A DNA stretch of 64,000 nucleotides from Diphasiastrum complanatum. Taxonomy: Eukaryota; Streptophyta; Lycopodiopsida; Lycopodiales; Lycopodiaceae. The translations under genes were made by a program, and so were the position numbers. Within the stretch, counting starts at the first letter, position 1. Each line of letters starts with the position of its first letter. The stretch covers positions 1 to 64,000 of the forward strand of contig MU831826.1 in NCBI GenBank assembly GCA_029204225.1, written 5' to 3'. The notes below the pieces were generated by a model that worked only from the letters and a program-made list of their open reading frames with translations, had not been told where the DNA came from and searched no databases. Positions 1 through 10,554 of the stretch are shown here, piece after piece.

Positions 1-1919
1 CAAAAAATTATTGGTTGACAGTTTTGTTCTTCAGAAATGGCATCATTATCTTTTTGATACTCCCTTTTGATTTGATCTCATAACTTATCAAGCTCTCCAA
101 TATTTTCTCTCTCGATGTATTTTATGTCTTTGATAGCAGTGTTGGGTTTCTACTATTAAGTCTTGTACTTTTGACATCCGATACCATCTTGGTAAGAAGA
201 ACGGGCTGGTGCTTTACTTGACCATTCAACACTCTTTTCGCCATTAGCTGTTGCTGACTCTTTAAAGTTATTGCCTAGATTTCTGATGCTTGCTAAGTAC
301 TTCCAAAAGCGAGTGATATTGCACTCTCTATGTAATGATCTTTATCATTACCATAACTTATCTGTATCCTTCCAACTTTAAGTATTCTTCAACTATTGAA
401 TTTGAATCCTGGTCTTCTTTGATTGGTGACCATAATGGGTTCTAGAAAACGAGCAATCTTATTCGCCACATTCAGAAGACACATTTCATACATATATCAT
501 TGCTTGACAGTGTTGCCTATGTAACAAATACAGTCATTTCGCTAATGTAGGTAAACTCCAACATTTGCCTCTTCTTGACAATGGCTTGATATTTCTAGGA
601 GTTAATTATTGGCCCTACCTCGCACTCAAGGTCATCATCTGTTATGTTTGGTTTTTGTCAATTTGTCAAAGTATGCACATTGCATCACTGTCACTAGTCA
701 TTTGACTGCTGACAAATGTGCACACATTTCCGTGTCTAGAGTTTTCTCATCTGTAAGGCTTGCCCAAGATTGTATTGTTCGATTTGTGATACAAATTTTA
801 CGAGTGCACTGACAAGCTCTAAACAAAATCCTTAGAATAGAAACAATTATGCCAGATGCATCATTCATATCATTTGTCTGCAGATGGCCGAGTCCTTAAT
901 CCCAAAATCGACGATTATCTTTCTAACTTTGTGTCTTCTGAAAGTTCAGATTAGGCTTTGTTTCTCCTTTCTGCTGAGTTCAGCTATAGCAGCTCTATTA
1001 ATAGTTTATACAAGTACAAATTTTACACTCTTTACTTGTCACAAGGCTGTCCGCTTCTTTTTCCTAGTCTTCTCAACGTTGCTGGCGATCCATACGATTT
1101 TGCATTTTGTGTTCTTTCTGAATGAGCTTCGTGAGATTACCAAAATCTCCTCTGAAATTTTGAGCCATAGCATACTTAGATAGCAGCATGAATATGATAG
1201 TTATCAGTAATATGTCACTTTTGTTGAGGGACATGTCTTTTCTTCCATCTTAATTTCGGTGAATTTATTGCTCTACAAGGCCCTGCTTGTACTGCTACAC
1301 TTTACTGCACGTTATTATGGCCTCTTTGGCATTGTCCTGCACCTAGTTATGAACATAAACTTCCCTTGGAGTCCAAATTTCCCCCCACCTTTCATGTCAA
1401 TTTCCAAGCTACAGTCTTTTAGCCCACTACAGCCCATTTTCCCCATTCACCCTAGACAATTCCCTTGCATTTCCTGTGCCTACTATTGACGCACAGGTCA
1501 TTGACATCATCACAAAGCCATTATATGGTTCCTGGTAAAAGGGAACAGCAGATCTTTTTGATGGGAGAAAAAGGAGTCTTTAACGGATTTTCCATGTTTG
1601 GGAGACACAGAAAGTCTTGGAGCAAGCCTTAATTTTTTAGCAGTAGTCTCTTTTGCAACATTCACAGAATTCTGCAGATTGATATTCCTTAGTTCTATAC
1701 CAACATTGTTCTCCCTTTCCTCTTTGCTAAACAAACACCAGGGATGTCTTCTACCTGAGGATAGTTAAGAGTAACTTGTAGCCGCTTGGGTCAGGCCCTA
1801 TGTAATCATTTCATTTTACATGTCAGAACCTCCCAGCTCAGAGTACCCAACTTCCTAGGCTTAACCACAATTTTCAGCTTAAGGACAAGTCAAAAGGATA
1901 AACTAAGATAGTATGATAC
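1..1919. other. Left flank and 3' side of the deacetylase gene; no exon recognised
   Basis: AT-rich sequence with only short open frames. The deacetylase at 1920-2927 is read leftward and its last visible exon ends in a GT donor at 1918-1919, so a later exon should lie to the left. I searched the minus strand of this stretch for the expected continuation after the Trp-Phe-Arg-Pro motif (a Gly-Ser-Gly start, a Gly-Ser-Val-Tyr-Pro-like block, a His-Asp block) and did not find it. The last exons are probably beyond the left edge or have been displaced. A plus-strand hydrophobic frame at 884-1183 (99 codons) has no recognisable family. Confidence 0.4.
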
Positions 1920-2927
1920 CGGACGGAACCACTTGATTAAATTGCCATTTGCATCCTTGCGATAAAATGGACTGAGACGTCTGTCCACTTCAATGAGTTG
2001 CTCCTCAAAAGCATCCTATTTGGCAATTTGGTGAGAAAACATGTCTCTGAAATCCAAGAACGATAAAAGAGGACTAGTGACAAGGCATCATAAAATTGAC
2101 ATCCCATACCAATGGGAGTCGCCAACTTGCAACATCAAACATGGTATGGTTCCCCACCTCATGTCCTGTTTATATGCCCAAAAACAAGTCAATGGTATGA
2201 AAGCTTTTCTTCACCCAAACACAATCTACTGAACATAGGCATCTCCATGTACAACTTTGACAAGAAAAACATAAATAAGAAACCTTCATTGTGTATCTGC
2301 TCAACAAGGCCTGGGTACAAATCCATGTTGTTCCCTATGATGAACCATGTTGCCCGGCAATCATTTTGTTTTAAGATATCCAAAATCTGAAAAAACAAGA
2401 AATTGCCCAACTTAAAGGTCTGCTTGATTTAGAAAGACAAAACAAGTTGTAGTCAAAAACAAAAGTACAAAAAAATGTGGCCTTGCCTCAGGAGTAATAT
2501 CCTTATGCGGCCCATCATCAATCGTGAGGGAAACCAACAGTTCTGACACAAAATAGAATCAAAAAGTAGTCAGCTTCAAAACTGTGTACTTCAAATAATC
2601 TAGAGAGATGGCACAATAGCCAAAAATATTGCAGGATTTCTTTCACAACCTGAAAAAAAAGAGCTATTATATCTGTATAGAAAAATTATCTTTCAATAAT
2701 TTACAAAAACTCGCCTCTGTCCAACTAATATACATCAAGCTGCTACTTATCTTGAATTTCACGGAGATTGACAAATGGTTCTGCATACTACCTTCAGTTT
2801 GCTTGAAATAAAGAACATTTGGAGTGCGCTTTTGTAACCATCTGCGTAGCCAGGTGGGCTGTACAGTCAATCTGTATCTGATGGCAGTTAGTGAGATCCA
2901 ATAAAATTCAAAGTAACCCACTGCCTT
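1920..2927 (-). CDS. NodB-type polysaccharide deacetylase (CE4), five exons, partial
   Basis: Exons in reading order are 2927-2792, 2542-2487, 2386-2284, 2165-2110 and 2015-1920. All phases agree and the frame is open for about 149 codons. Family signatures appear in order: a lead-in WLQKRTPNVLYF, motif 1 LTIDDGP (catalytic Asp plus metal-binding Asp), ILDILKQNDCRATWFIIG (strand-helix-strand of the NodB barrel), motif 2 GHEVGNHTMFD, and motif 3 KWFRP at the end of the last visible exon. CE4 enzymes remove N- or O-acetyl groups from chitin, peptidoglycan or xylan-like polymers using a divalent metal; which substrate applies here cannot be told. Introns are 249, 100, 118 and 94 bp. Three are GT-AG; the one between the second and third exons starts GC. 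The usual second His of motif 2 is replaced by Asp. First and last exons are not visible. Unbroken phases across introns argue for a live host gene. The start is unknown, since the first visible exon begins in phase 0 with Lys. Confidence 0.85.
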
Positions 2928-3734
2928 CTAAACAAGAAAATTTACAATGATAATGGCAAAAAAAATGTCATAAACCCTGTCAAACAAAGTACATTGCCAA
3001 ATTGGCTGGCAAAACAGAAAGTAGAGTGATATATTTGTGAAAATTTGACAGGAAATAACAACTAGGCTCGAGTTAGGGGCATTTCAATTTCAATAGGAAT
3101 CCTAGAAATCCTTTTAGCTTAAGTGAAGACAACAATGATTGAAACCTTCATGACAAGTGTACGAGTTTGAGCATTTATACTTATGATCTACGATTTGTGT
3201 TCATAGTTTGATATCAGAGCACTTTCTCAGCACTCAAGTTGGGCACCAGTTTTCTTTGTTTTTTGATTTCTTTTGTTTTAAGGAGAAGACCCTGATTTTT
3301 TGATTTTTACCCCATTCTTATATACAATAATCATATTTTCAAATTGGTTGGAACCTTGATCATTGGTTTCCACTCTACTGGGTGCCAAAGAATATGTGAA
3401 CAAAATTTCATATGTACAAAAGATAGATCACCAAAAATTGCCCTTTTGCTAGTCTCTGATAGTGCTGTCAGTTGCAGACAATCTTATATGATTTCGAAGA
3501 TAATTCTATAGAATTTTTATAGCAGGTTGCTCCTAGTGCACCTCACAGATCTTCATCCTGATATGTAGAAGCTCAGCTTTGAAACGTTAATTTTGTTCAC
3601 ATTTTTGGTACTTCCATCTCTTTCGTACTTTTGTGAAGATTTCTACATCACTAACTTTCCTATAGTTGGGGTGCTCCTATTGCACTTTACAAATCTTTGT
3701 TCTGATAGGTAGAAGCTTAGCTTAGCTTTTGGCT
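2928..3734. other. Gene-flanking or intronic sequence, nothing recognised
   Basis: This lies directly upstream (minus-strand sense) of the first visible deacetylase exon and is probably intron. The acceptor tract of that exon (pyrimidine-rich followed by TAG) occupies 2928-2942. I see no further exon, repeat boundary or RNA gene. Confidence 0.35.
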
Positions 3735-4105
3735 CAAAGCCCTGTGGCTGGTCCATGTAGACCTCCACTGCCAACTGCCCATTTCAAAATGTGCTCTTCA
3801 CGTCCACTTTATGGACCTCCCAATCAAACAATGCAACCAACACCAAGACCATCCTGATGGATGTCATCTTCGTAACAAGTGCCAAAGCCTTGTCATAATC
3901 TAGCCCTTCTTGCTACGCATGACACTTTGCAACATCATGGCTTATGCTTGTCTATGCTCCTATCCGCTTGGTATTTGGCCTACAAATCCTCTTGGCAATT
4001 TGACAAAATCCCACGTATCATTCTTCAGAATAGAGTTATACGCTTCTTGCATGGCTTGATGCCATACCTTCTCAATTGTTGCCTCAATAAATGAATGTGG
4101 CTTGC
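3735..4105 (-). mobile_element. Ty1/copia fossil scrap (reverse transcriptase N-terminal region)
   Basis: Short minus-strand peptide stretches match the start of copia reverse transcriptase: a W-A-M-x-EAY block followed by NDTWDFV, then VHKVDVKSTF and VYMDQPQGF, the familiar block before the copia catalytic core. The piece is heavily broken, has no LTR that I can assign, and is an old fragment. Confidence 0.7.
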
Positions 4106-4208
4106 ATGAATCATAAGTGCAATATCCATCTGAATCTCACATTGCAGAGGTTGCTTGTAAGATCTTCATAAACCTTGGTTGCTGCGCTCACTTCTTCTAG
4201 CATCTCTC

Positions 4209-5619
4209 TTCAAGGGAAAACTCCTCAAGATCTTGCTTAGAAGTCAAAACAAAAGAAAACACATTGTGGAGCAAAACCACCCAACCAAGTAGAAGCAACT
4301 GATCAATCTTCAACAGCTTCACCCCCGAGCCAAGGATTAGGAAGCAAGAGAGAGTGAGAGAAACTGGCAATGAATCACCGCTCAAGACCCCACTGTGCAT
4401 GTGCACATGCAAGGCCTAAACTCGCCAAAAGCGCTTTTCATAGCTATTGATATTCTGCTCATGCATTAACAGTCCTAAATCCATGTGCTAATTCCACTTA
4501 GTGTGTTTGGGCCTCACAAGGTTATTAATTACATTATTGGCCTCATCCGAAATAATGTGGTGTAACCAATAATCTTGAGTATTGGAGTACCGTGTATCCA
4601 AGTCTAGGATTATGCCGAATCCTATGTGCAGGACGTGGACGTAACATTCTTCCCCCCTTGAACTGCTCCTGTCCTCAAAAGTAGAACCTAGAAAAGTTCT
4701 TCTTTGTGCTATCAACTCTCTCCCATGAATCATCATCCTCAATCCGACCTTTCCACCGGATTAAGCACTCAGAGATAGAACGATTTCTCAATTGTTTATC
4801 TCCGGTTCTGAGCACTTTTTCAGGTTCCAAGCGATTTATCTTCCAAGTGGGAAAAATCCTCATTAGATCCAACTGTACCACCTTCATGGAAACTTATTTT
4901 AACCAGCTCACATAAATACTAGATGTGCAGTGTATTTGCCTTGAAGATCTAATTCATAAGCTAAAGAACCAATTTTTTGTACAATCATGAACAGTCCACA
5001 ACATCTGGTAGATAGTTTATAATGTTTCCCGGTACATAACATCCTAGAATCTTTTGAAATTCTAAGATATACACAATCATCAACTGTAAAATCTATGGGC
5101 AATCTTCACCACTCCAAGTTCTCTGATCTTCGTAAGCCTTGCTGTGATACAAATGTAAGGGAAAGGCTTCTCAAGATCTTGCTTAGAAGTCAAAACACAA
5201 GCAAAACCACCCAACCAAGTAGAAGCAACTGATCAATCTTCAGCAGCTTCACCCCCGAGCCAAGGATTAGGAAGCAAGAGTAGAGTGAGCGAAACTGGCA
5301 ATGAATCATCAAAACTATCATGTGGTAGGTCGAGTTTCCACTAGTTTTATAGGCTCAAGACCCCACTGTGGATGTGCCCATGTAAGGCCTAAACTCTCCA
5401 AAAGTGCTTTTCATTGCTATTGATACTCTACACATGCATTAACAGTCCTAATTCCATGTGCTAACTCCACTTAGTGTGTCTGGGACTCACAAGGTTATTA
5501 ATTACATTCCTGGCCTCGTCCGTAATAACATGGCGTAACCAATAATCTCGAGTACTGGAGTACCGTGTATCCAAGTCTAGGATTATGCCGAATCCTATAT
5601 GCAGGATGTGGACGTAACA
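4209..5619 (-). mobile_element. Shortened Ty3/gypsy chromovirus fossil with both LTRs
   Basis: End repeats lie at 4209-4646 and 5154-5619. In minus-strand sense each begins TGTTACGTCC. A five-base target duplication CTCTC flanks the insertion (4204-4208 and 5620-5624). A degenerate Met-tRNA primer site follows the 5' LTR (about 5141-5153) and a purine tract AAGGGGGGAAGAA precedes the 3' LTR (4647-4659). Recognisable parts are the integrase C-terminal GPY/F region (4908-5102) and a chromodomain (4675-4887, with the EPEKVL and CLIRWKG blocks) that steers chromoviruses to marked chromatin. The protein part is broken and much shorter than a full element. By eye the LTRs differ at roughly 7 percent of aligned positions, so the insertion is old. 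Confidence 0.85.
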
Positions 5620-5684
5620 CTCTCCCTCTTTCACCATTGGCCAATCTCCTTTGGTAGAGTAGGTGATGAAAATAATGACCATGT

Positions 5685-5918
5685 TGTTAGAGTTAATATC
5701 TACATTATTACTCTAATGTTGTCGTCTAGGTTTGATTAGGGTCTCATTAAGGCCATGCCTACGAGCTGTTACCAGTATGGGACATCGTCAGGGTTCATCT
5801 CATCATTCTTATATCATTTTTGTTCTCTTCCATGTGTTTGGCTATTGTTTAATCACAATAAAAATCTTTTCTTGGTTACTAGTATGAGCAAATAGGTTTC
5901 CCAACATGGTAATAGAGC
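5685..5918 (+). mobile_element. Ty1/copia-type LTR with primer binding site
   Basis: A 222-bp LTR runs from TGTTAGAG at 5685 to CCCAACA ending at 5906, with an AATAAA-like signal near its end. It is followed at once by TGGTAATAGAGC (5907-5918), close to the initiator-Met-tRNA primer site TGGTATCAGAGC. Sequence to the right is presumably the decayed leader and gag, but no domain is recognisable and I found no matching second LTR. Fossil. Confidence 0.65.
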
Positions 5919-8644
5919 TCTAGTTCAAGATTCGAGAGAACAAGGAGATCGTCAATGAACGGGATTAATCACCATATGCAAATTGCCTACTGCTTGCTGG
6001 AGAACGAGTTTGTTCACAATATTTGTGCCAGAGGTACAAGAAAGGAGACATAATGCAGTCAGTACTCTTCATTGCAAAATATTGTTGGAGAGCCATTGCT
6101 GAAAATTGTTTTTCACTTCTGAAATCACTGTTGGCTATAATATTATTACAAAAACAGTCGCTGCAAGGATAGCTGTTGATGTAGCTCTTTGTTGGCAAGA
6201 ATTACTACATATAGAGGTAATCGACTATAGCTATAGGAACATCACAGAAGGGATCACTGCTGAAGTAGGGAATTTGCAATCAATTGGCGTTTGAGAAGAG
6301 ATTGCGCACCTAATAAACTAGTCTATTCACGCATCCACAGCCAAGTCACGTCAGTTCTACTTGGTGCAGAACAAAATAGAAACTAGCTACTGGCTGGTTC
6401 TATTAGGACAAATACAAAAAAGGACCGTTGAAGAAAGCAACACTATTCTTTGGAAAAGAACTGGCAATAATTCAGATTTTCTCAAGAAGTTCAGGGGTTT
6501 ATCTTTTAAAAAGAAGAAGAACCGGAAGAATTTATATGTGTTTAGAGCAATACAATAGTTTATTGGCGAAGTTAAAGAAGGAACTGTCAAAGATTCAAGG
6601 ATCATCAAAGATTTGAAAATAGTCAGGATCAAAAGTTCAGAAGGACCATGATTACGAAGGATCGTCAAAGAACTGACAAAGATTTTACGAAGAACCATCA
6701 AACTTGGACAGGCTGGAGATCACTATTTTTTGAAGTTTCATGCTAAATCAGAACATTAACACCAAGGATTTGTTGTTGTTTGAGGAGTATTTCTCAGATT
6801 ATTGAAACTAAGAAGTTTCACATCACTATTGATGTTCATGTAGATTACTATTCTGTGTTGATTTAGATCATTGGCATGCAGGAAGGATTATACAGAAGGT
6901 AGATCAATGCATGACCAATTGAAGGTTTTGTGACCAAAGTTCTATTACAAGTTTGTACTTGGAAGTTGCAGGTAGCTATTTTGCTACAGGTCTATGGAGA
7001 CTGAGAAAGGTTTACTTGGTTTGCTGCTCAGAACAGGTTCAAAAAAGAATAGAATCAAGACTCAAATAGGGATGGTTCAAGTTTGAGCAAGGTTGAATCA
7101 GGTTAGAATAAGAGAACTCTAACCGGGTCAGAGAGACCAGAATTCAAAATTCAAAGGCAGAATTCAAATCGTGAATTTCAAACGTGAAGAGTTCAAAGAC
7201 CACATATAATCCTAGAAACCTAAACGTCAGAGCAAACTTGGATAGGGTTGCATGCAGGTGTGAATGTTATTGGTTGCGGATCTTACAAACAAGATCTTTC
7301 AAGAGCAAAAAGGCAGATCAAAAAGTCAAGAGATCGGCAGTCACAGGAGATAGCAGATTTGCTATACTACAGGTTTACAGGCGGTAGTTACAGGAGGAGC
7401 AACTTCAGAAGGCTGAAATCATATAAGGCTGTGTCAAGGTTGGAATTGACTAAGATGCAAGCTCTAAGAGGGAGTTGTGTGGGAAATTGTTATTCAAGTC
7501 AAGTTACTTGAAGGATTGATAGTTGTTTGGCTATATAGAGAAAGAGTCAAAGCAAATGTTTTCGAAGGAAGATAGATATTGATATTGTGCTTCACTGTTA
7601 CAACTGGTAGTTGTGACAGGCTGTGTGGGGAATTCAGTTCAAGAAACAAGGTGCAATACCTCATGGATAAGCTAGCTGAGCTCATCACCTTCTATCTGCT
7701 GCCTCATTACCTCCCTCGAGTTGCTGCGTCTAGAGTTGTTTTGTTAAAACTGTGTCTTCGTGTTAGTCTACACGAAGTTTGTAGCAAAGTTTTGCTTCTT
7801 ACATGCATGTTCCTGGCTTGATAGTAGCACCGTGCACGTCTGCACTAGATTTTGAACTGTTTGCGTTTGAAATGGGAGTATCTACAATGTACACTCATTA
7901 ATTATAGATTTGATTGTTTGCTGCTCTCCATAGACTCGAGCTCTACTAAACCTACAAATTTTCTTTTCACTTCCCCTTTTTCAATGCCACTTTCTTTCCC
8001 AGCGCCACAGCTCATCTTAACTACCTTCCTTCCCATCCCCACCCCCAAAGAATAACAAATTAAAAAACAGCCCATTTTCCATAATTTCGCTATTATACAT
8101 AATCCCACATGCCATATTCCGAAGCACTATCACACTAGTAGCAGCAAATTTAGGAGTATGCCTAGTACGACATTGACAGCATGTCAAAATTCCACATTTC
8201 AACATGGCATAACTTAATGAGGTCCAGTAATTTTTCCAGTATAAGGGCATATCATAAGCGATTGTAACTCCTAATGCTAGTCTATGATTCTTTAATTCTT
8301 TGACTCTAACATCATGCTTGTGGGTTGGTTTGATCAGCTTAAAATCACTTCACTTTGGAGCAAAAGTGTCTAAACATCACCCTTCAAATTGATTGAATAA
8401 CCAACCTTGCTTGGAGTCTTACAGCCTCTATGTATCTACATAATTATGCAGATTCAGGGCTGCCCAACATGATCTTTACTACCAAATTCCAATCAGCTGA
8501 AAACCCACCATCAAATCAAATACTTAATGCAAATCTTCACCCCCCCTCTTCCCCTCCTAACACCATCAACCGCAAATCCTTGAAAGAGCCCACTGATTTT
8601 TACAGTCCATGAATGCGTGAAGGGAGCAATATAAGACTACTTAC
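5919..8644. other. Unassigned decayed sequence
   Basis: This begins just after the copia-type primer site at 5907-5918, so its first part is probably that element's leader and gag, too decayed to recognise. A purine-rich tract near 7469 followed by a TGTGGGAAATTG block could be a polypurine tract and LTR start, but no partner repeat was found. From about 7900 to 8640 I see neither genes nor repeats, apart from the donor side of the exon at 8645-8742. Confidence 0.3.
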
Positions 8645-8742
8645 GAGATTCCAACTGTGAACAATCCAAGGAAGACTGCAGCTGCTGTGGTAGCAAGAAT
8701 GGGCACCGCCACTTTGACCATTGTGTCCATCCGATCAGGCCT
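8645..8742 (-). CDS. Single exon encoding an N-terminal-like membrane segment
   Basis: The exon is bounded by a strong acceptor (pyrimidine tract then GTTGCAG, 8743-8749) and a near-perfect donor GTAAGTAG (8637-8644). It carries an ATG at 8728-8730 followed by a short charged start and one hydrophobic segment, VAVPILATTAAAVFLGLFTVG, ending in phase 2. Upstream the same frame stays open to an ATG near 8890 through a Ser/Pro/Arg-rich stretch that could instead be coding sequence if the acceptor is unused. It may be an early exon (signal anchor) of the deacetylase 5.7 kb downstream on the same strand. The phases do not join directly to the exon at 2927, so an intermediate exon would be needed. 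It could equally belong to an unrelated membrane protein gene. Confidence 0.5.
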
Positions 8743-9337
8743 CTGCAACAATGGAAAAAGAGGGCAGAAATGGCTATAAGCAGATCTTAAGGCCACTATT
8801 CTTGGGTGGAGGCTGGAGGAGGCATGAGGTGATGATGTTGGTGGCAATGGGCGTTGGTGAAAAGCAACCAAAGCTGCAACCCTCTCCATAATTTCCAAAT
8901 GGGTTGTGCTCCAAGTGTCAACTTCAACCAAATCAAAACATGTGGCAATGTACTCTTTTCACACGTGTTATGTTCCTTTTTCACAATCACACTCTATACA
9001 CTTTATTAACACAATATTTATCATGATTTTCTTGAAAATCATAAAAAAAACCCATGATAAAAAAAAGAAGATTAAAGTATTTCAAATAATACCATAAAAC
9101 ATTAAAAATAAATTAAGCTATTCAAAAGTTAAGTAAAACTTAGAATAGTAATTTCGTACTTACCTTATTATCTGTAATATCATTGCTCTTGAAAAACCTA
9201 CAAAAACTTATTTAGCTCATTTTTGAAATTAAAGATTCACCTATTAAATTTATAGTTGTAGGGTTTTAAAGGTTGGTAATGAAAAACATTATTACTTTTT
9301 TTATTTATTAAAAAAAAAGTTATAAGTTTTTAATCAT

Positions 9338-9777
9338 TGTTGGGTGGGTATATAAGGTCGCGGCTGGTATCAATAATGGGTATCAACATGGTATCAAAAA
9401 ACCTACTCGACTAGTGTATGAATTTCTAATACCAGGGTCTAGAATTGGACACCCAATATTAACTATCTTACTATTCATATTGATACCTAGGTTTGGGAGA
9501 TTTTGTGAATTTTTGCCATGGTATCAATAGTAGTATTATTTTTAATATATAATTTTTATTGTAGATTTTTTATATCTTAAATTATGATATTAATCTTTAA
9601 TAAATATATATTTAGCAATTCGTACAAGTTCATAACCGGGTTGATAACCGGCTTGTATCACCCTTGTGATTCATACCAGTCTACAATTCCTATACCTCCT
9701 AATATTGGTATTAAATTTTTTAAAAAGCTGCAATACCATGATCGGATGATGTCAAAAAATTTGATACCCACCCAACA
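9338..9777. mobile_element. MITE with 14-bp perfect terminal inverted repeats
   Basis: The ends TGTTGGGTGGGTAT (9338-9351) and its exact complement ATACCCACCCAACA (9764-9777) bound a 440-bp AT-rich non-coding insert. The interior has repeated GGTATCAA/GATACC words. I could not find a clear target duplication, so the superfamily is undecided. A non-autonomous DNA transposon is the simplest reading. Confidence 0.75.
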
Positions 9778-10030
9778 CTTGTTTTAACCTCCTAAAACTT
9801 TTTTGTAATTTTTTTTTTTTGTGTTATGGGGGCTGGAAAAAACTATTTGGAACAACGAAGGACAACTTACAAACATTGACAAGTTACCATCTCTCTTGCC
9901 TCCTCTACTGTCAATGCCACCACCACATCGCTTTCTATCATTTCCGCGTCCTTCTGCAGAGTGCAAACCCCCGCATCTTGATTCCTCAGTCCCCCTTCTA
10001 CTGGATCCCCATGGCAGCCACCTCATTTGG

Positions 10031-10538
10031 AGGCAGCAGCATCCGAAGGTGCTTTCTGTAGCAGAGAGCAAGTGCAACGGAAGAGGCTGAGAAGCACGTG
10101 GTAAATACCACTGTGGAGCGGCAAGCATGGGCAGTCAAAGGAAGGAAGGAAAGGAAAGGGAGCAGTGAGCAGTAGGCAACAGTGGGCAGTGATAGGCGCA
10201 GCTTGCACACAAGGGGAGGCTACAATTTATCTTACTTTTTATCCTTTAGAGTATTTTATCAAACACCATTCAACATTCAGCCTTGTTTTGCACTAAAGTA
10301 TGAGCAGTGGCCCACTACACCATTGAAGATCAATCCATTGGCCTCAGTTTGAAGTCATTCAACATTGCTAAGTGCTCACTTTCAAGTTTTAGCATTTATG
10401 AATCAAGGTTTTTGAATTATAATCAACAATGGATGCTTAAAGTTACATGTTATTTTTCATTCCACAAAGTTGAAACCATCGTGATTCATTAGTAGGCTGG
10501 AGCCAGATGTGATGTTCAAGATTGATCATTGAAGATTT
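10031..10538. repeat. 508-bp direct repeat, copy 1
   Basis: This matches 12509-13016 over the same length with about a dozen differences by eye (roughly 97 percent identity). Its edges are sharp and do not start TG or end CA, so it is not obviously an LTR. The two copies flank the composite unit at 10555-12480. Confidence 0.8.
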
Positions 10539-10554
10539 TATACACATTTGAAGG

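Noticed and set aside
884-1183. 99-codon hydrophobic plus-strand frame with a real ATG
   Set aside because: No family, no splice context, and it lies opposite the expected 3' side of the deacetylase gene. The hydrophobicity follows from T-rich sequence.
9998-10210. Minus-strand frame with a signal-peptide look, also open in the second 508-bp repeat (12488-12688)
   Set aside because: Both copies are about 97 percent identical at the DNA level, so an open frame in both is not independent evidence; no family is recognised and the 3' parts differ.
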